This document shows, piece by piece, positions 59,937 through 64,000 of a stretch of DNA of 64,000 nucleotides. The stretch is taken from the NCBI RefSeq assembly GCF_963576615.1, contig NC_088715.1, forward strand, positions 30,093,687 through 30,157,686. The letters run 5' to 3'. The notes below the pieces were generated by a model. It was not told where the DNA came from, made no database searches, and worked only from the letters and a program-made list of their open reading frames with translations. The translations under genes were made by a program, and so were the position numbers. Numbering within the stretch: position 1 is the stretch's first letter; each line of letters opens with the position of its first letter. This DNA comes from Watersipora subatra (Eukaryota; Bryozoa; Gymnolaemata; Cheilostomatida; Watersiporidae).

Positions 59937-61330
59937 ATATTTTAACCATTAATTTGGGGACATTGACTGATTATTTTATTTGAAATCACAGTCATCATCA
60001 TTCCTGATACCATTGCTGCTCGATGTTCCAAATTTAATCCCAAAATATCAACTCCAATGAATGTGCTTTTTAAAGAGTTTTCTGAGCACATTGACCAATT
60101 AAAACAGAAGAACACAGTCAGTCATAGACAATGTCAACACCATTGCAACAATGTGTCCCCAATTTGATGGTAAAATTATTCTCACAGGTGTGTATGATAA
60201 TTTAACCATTGATTTGGGGACATTGACTGATTATTTTATTTGAAATCACAGTCATCATCATTGCTAATACCATTGCTGCTCGATGTTCCAAATTTAATGC
60301 TAAAATATCAATCCCAATAAATATGCTTCTTAAACAGTTTCCTGAGCACATTGACCAATTACAACAAAAGAACACAGTCAGTCATAGAATATGTCAACAC
60401 CATTGCAACCATATGTCCCCAATTTGATGGTAAAATTATTCTCACAGGTGTGTACGATATTTTAACCATTAATTTGGGGACATTGACTGATTATCTTATT
60501 TGAAATCACAGTCATCATCATTCCTAATACCGTTGCTGCTCGATGTTCCAAATTTAATCCCAAAATATCAACTCCAATGAATGTGCTTTTTAAGAAGTTT
60601 TCTGAGCACATTGACCAATTAAAACAGAAGAACACAGTCAGTCATAGACAATGTCAACACCATTGCAACAATATGTCCCCAATTTGATGGTAAAATTATT
60701 CTCACAGGTGTGTATGATAATTTAACCATTGATTTGGGGACATTGACTGATTATTTTATTTGAAATCACAGTCATCATCATTGCTAATACCATTGCTGCT
60801 CGATGTTCCAAATTTAATGCTAAAATATCAATCCCAATAAATATGCTTCTTAAACAGTTTCCTGAGCACATTGACCAATTACAACAAAAGAACACAGTCA
60901 GTCATAGAATATGTCAACACCATTGCAACCATATGTCCCCAATTTGATGGTAAAATTATTCTCACAGGTGTGTACGATATTTTAACCATTAATTTGGGGA
61001 CATTGACTGATTATTTTATTTGAAATCACAGTCATCATCACTCCTAATACCATTGCTGCTCGATGTTCCAAATTTAATGCCAAACTAGCAACTCCAATGA
61101 ATATGCTTTTTAAGCAGTTTTCTGAGCACATTGACCAATTAGAACAGAAGAACACAGTCAGTCATAGACAATGTCAACACCATTGCAACAATATGCCCCC
61201 AATTTGATGGTAAAATTATTCTCACAGGTGTGTATGATATTTTAACTATATATTTGGGGACATAGAACAATTATTATGTGTGAAATCACAGTCATGAACA
61301 ATCTAAAAACCGTTGCTGTAAGATGGCCGT
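58511..61330. repeat. Satellite array, 260-bp monomers with 520-bp dimer organisation
   Basis: TTTGGGGACA recurs at 58571, 58831, 59091, 59351, 59611, 59953, 60213, 60473, 60733, 60993 and 61253. The spacing is 260 bp except for one step of 342 caused by an inserted TG tract. Two monomer types alternate: a (59351, 60213, 60733) with CAATAAATATGCTTCTTAAA, and b (59611, 59953, 60473, and a variant at 60993) with CAATGAATGTGCTTTTTAA. Each monomer has an inverted repeat, TGTCCCCAATTTGATGG... against ...CCATTGATTTGGGGACA, around CACAGGTGTG. Confidence 0.95.
59846..59936. repeat. (TG)n(CGTG)n microsatellite inside one satellite monomer
   Basis: The short CACAGGTGTGTATGATA of a normal monomer is expanded by about 82 bp of TGTG and CGTG steps. 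The sequences on both sides continue the monomer without other change. Confidence 0.95.
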
Positions 61331-62800
61331 TATTTGAGAGCCAAATATCTCAGACATGTTTACGCTATTTTAAACATTTGTATGGTCGCATTAACCAATT
61401 ATGATAAAATAATGTGCAGTTTTAAGCCATGTAAATTCATCATGCCAAGATGTCTCAATTTGATCACATAACTATTATCACATATGCATATGACTTTACA
61501 ATTTTTTGTAAGTTCACATACAGTCACTAATCATTTCAAAGCATCTGGGCTGTGGAAAAATCTCTCTAATTTAATGGCACAAATATCACAGGAAGTTTTA
61601 GTTATATTTAAACCATTAGCTTGAAAAAATTGATCTATAATTGTAAGTGCACACTTATTCGCCAACCATCTTAAAGCGAATGTGTGGGAAAACTTCACCA
61701 ATTTTGTGCTAAAACTAATATTGCAACTGTGAATGATTTTGCTTCCATTAGTTTGAAACATTGATCAATTATTACCAATCTACACACAGTGATCAAGCAT
61801 CTCATAGCTATTGTGACAAGATGTCCCCAAATAGATGCTAAAATACCATCACCAGTGTTTATAATTATGTAACTATTCTGGGAAGTTGGCCAATATGCAA
61901 CTCCGCTCACAGTCATACAACAGCTCAAAGTATCTGTAATAAAATGTCCCTAATGCTCGCTTCGTTATCTCCACAAAGCTTGTATGATTTTTTAACCATT
62001 TACTCGAGATATTGAGCAATTATTACAAAAGCAGTTTGAGTGATATAGCATCTCAACGCCATTGTGCTATGTTGTTGCTAATTTGAGACTTCAAATATAA
62101 CCACGAGTTTGCATGATCTTTTAACCATTGGTTTGAAATAATTGTCAAAATTTACTGGTGCATACCTAGTATTAATTCATATCAAGGATGTTACAAAAAG
62201 TTTCCTTCAGTTTGTTGTTACATTTGATGACAAAGAATAAAATATCTCTAATTTGGAAAGATGAATACCACAACAAATACTTATTATATTACAACCATTA
62301 GTTTGGAACATTACACAATGATTATAAGAGCACAATTAGTCGCCACCAATCTCAAAAAAATTGTAATAAGATGTTCCCAAATTGATGGTAAAAATATCAG
62401 TGCATGAACATTTGCTTGTATGGCCATTGGTTTAAAAACATAAAGCAAATATCATAACTGTACATACAGTCATAAAATTTCTCAATGCTGTTTCAATAAC
62501 TACGAATATTATCAAAACCGTTAATTAAAATACAACCATTACTTTTAGAATATTAATGAATAAATTAAGTATACTTTCATCCATAAAAAATTCATGAAAC
62601 ATTGAGAAATTGGAGGTGTGTTTGTTGTTTCAACGATTAATTTTGCAAACATTAGTTTAACCAAATAATAGAAATAGCATTGCAATAATATATCCTCATT
62701 TCGGTTTTGGAATTATTATCATGGGTGTGTATGACATTTAACCTATTAGTTTGGGATTTTTACCAATTCCTGTACAAAAATTATTAGGTGTATTAAAAAA
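61331..62800. repeat. Decayed satellite monomers, right flank
   Basis: Recurring but diverged motifs (AACCATTAGTTTG, AAGATGTCCCCAAATAGATG, GATCAATTATTAC, CACAGTCAT) at roughly monomer spacing, losing register to the right. No gene. Confidence 0.65.
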
Positions 62801-64000
62801 TATTTATTTTCTTTCAAATATTTGCATGATAGAAACTATTGAGCCTATAGTTGGCACACATACACAAGACAACAACACTAATGCAATACAAATATAATAT
62901 AATTTGTGTACAGCTAAAAGACAATATTGCAATTAAAGGTGATTTGCTGTCTGCTAAGTAGGTATTTGCCAGAATTATTTATCTTCAGAATCTGTGAAAC
63001 AAAATACAACCTGTCAAACACATTTCACTTGCTATGCCTGTTTGGCTTTTAATTCATTTTGAAGTTTTTAAACATAAAAATAGACAGTTACTATCAAATT
63101 CTTTAAGTATTTAATAAATTTTTAAGTATAAAATTTCAATGTGAAACCTACGACAATATTTTACTAAGTCAGTATTGTTTATGATAATAATCATCTATGT
63201 GAGCAACATCCAATAATATGAAATATTTTGAAAAGGCGATTTGTCTTTACCGTTAACTGTTGTTCACTTTACTTTTTCGATTCAAAACGCATGGCATAAC
63301 TCTTTGGCAACTGTGCAGTAAGTTGATGGATTGTGAAAGCTGTTTAGATTGGCAAATATGTACGCATGTCTTTAAAAAAATGGGCATAGTGGAAACAATG
63401 TAATATAAAATAAAAGTGAGCATGACTATCTGATGTTGCAAATAAAGTTTAAAATCTTGTGCCTAGGTAGATTTTCGACAAAATATTTGCAGTGTCTGTG
63501 AGATTTACAAGCTACCATTTCATTAACAACATGTCTCACTCACTGAATCTGCTTGGTTTTTAGCTAACCATAAAGCCGCGCGCAGAATAGAATATTATAG
63601 AACTGCGTAGACAGAAAATGCTAAGTTCATTTAATATTTGTAAAGCGTTTATGCTATTGAGCACAAACTTTATAAGAGTTTAGGATCTTCTTTGTCTTTG
63701 ATTTCGTGTACAAGCAGAAACTGTTATAATCTTGTCATTGTGCATGAGCAGCGCTGAACTTTACTGATTGCAGTATTGAATAAGTCTCTTTGTTCCCTAA
63801 GTTTAATTGATCCTTGTTCAATATTACATAATCATAAGCAGAACAAGACATGTTCAATGTATGACAGGCAAAGTTTCAACAGTCATAAACATGTTGGCTC
63901 AGAAAACTCTTAAACAGAGCAGAAAGTTTATCAATGCTGTGAGACTTTTTCAAAGCAATTATTAATAAAAAGGGGTGGCAATATACATGTATGAGCTACG
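62801..64000. other. Unannotated right end
   Basis: AT-rich sequence without recognised repeats, conserved frames or RNA genes. Confidence 0.5.

Noticed and set aside
58511-61330. Regular 260-bp repetition as a CRISPR-like array
   Set aside because: Monomers are contiguous without unique spacers, far longer than CRISPR repeats, and the DNA is eukaryotic.

Overview
The window is animal genomic DNA. It is AT-rich, with split genes, GT-AG introns, microsatellites, SINE/LINE debris and DNA-transposon relics, and no operons. The protein families (a fibrinogen-related lectin with its own N-terminal region, and two 'short-chain collagen C4-like' genes) suggest a marine lophotrochozoan, most likely a mollusc. 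That assignment rests on family knowledge, not on a database search.

Layout. (1) 292-10433, + strand: the last five coding exons of the nuclear-pore gene NUP98 (the Nup96 part of the Nup98-Nup96 precursor). Its introns hold a SINE, a long-TIR TTAA element, an hAT element with a piggyBac-like MITE nested in it, a Tigger/pogo relic and a Harbinger-like MITE. (2) 10434-13446: intergenic, with one TIR element. (3) 13524-25235, + strand: a complete five-exon gene for a secreted fibrinogen-domain protein, 311 aa as reconstructed. Its 7.5-kb first intron begins with a tandem array of the splice donor itself and also holds a foldback element and several minisatellites. (4) 25236-29284: intergenic, with duplicated low-copy sequence, SINE/tRNA-like pieces and a LINE 3' end. 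(5) 29285-52900: a roughly 11-12 kb segmental tandem duplication. Units A and B each carry one minus-strand six-exon collagen gene (375 and 370 aa) with the same intron phases, the same flanking LINE remnant and alignable introns. They differ by private insertions: a hammerhead-ribozyme-like repeat pair and a 205-bp MITE in A only, and a 19-copy 21-bp minisatellite in B only. (6) 52885-56385: a duplicated low-copy block and a 1.3-kb tandem duplication. (7) 56465-62800: a (CA)n tract and a satellite of 260-bp monomers with an alternating dimer (520-bp) structure and decayed edges. (8) 62800-64000: nothing recognised.

The genes do not form a pathway. NUP98 is housekeeping. The fibrinogen-domain and collagen genes encode secreted, probably oligomeric extracellular proteins, and the duplicated collagen pair is a typical lineage-specific expansion. 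Much of the window is best read as a record of insertions and duplications. In several places a paralogous copy preserves the pre-insertion or pre-expansion state, so events can be ordered from the sequence alone.
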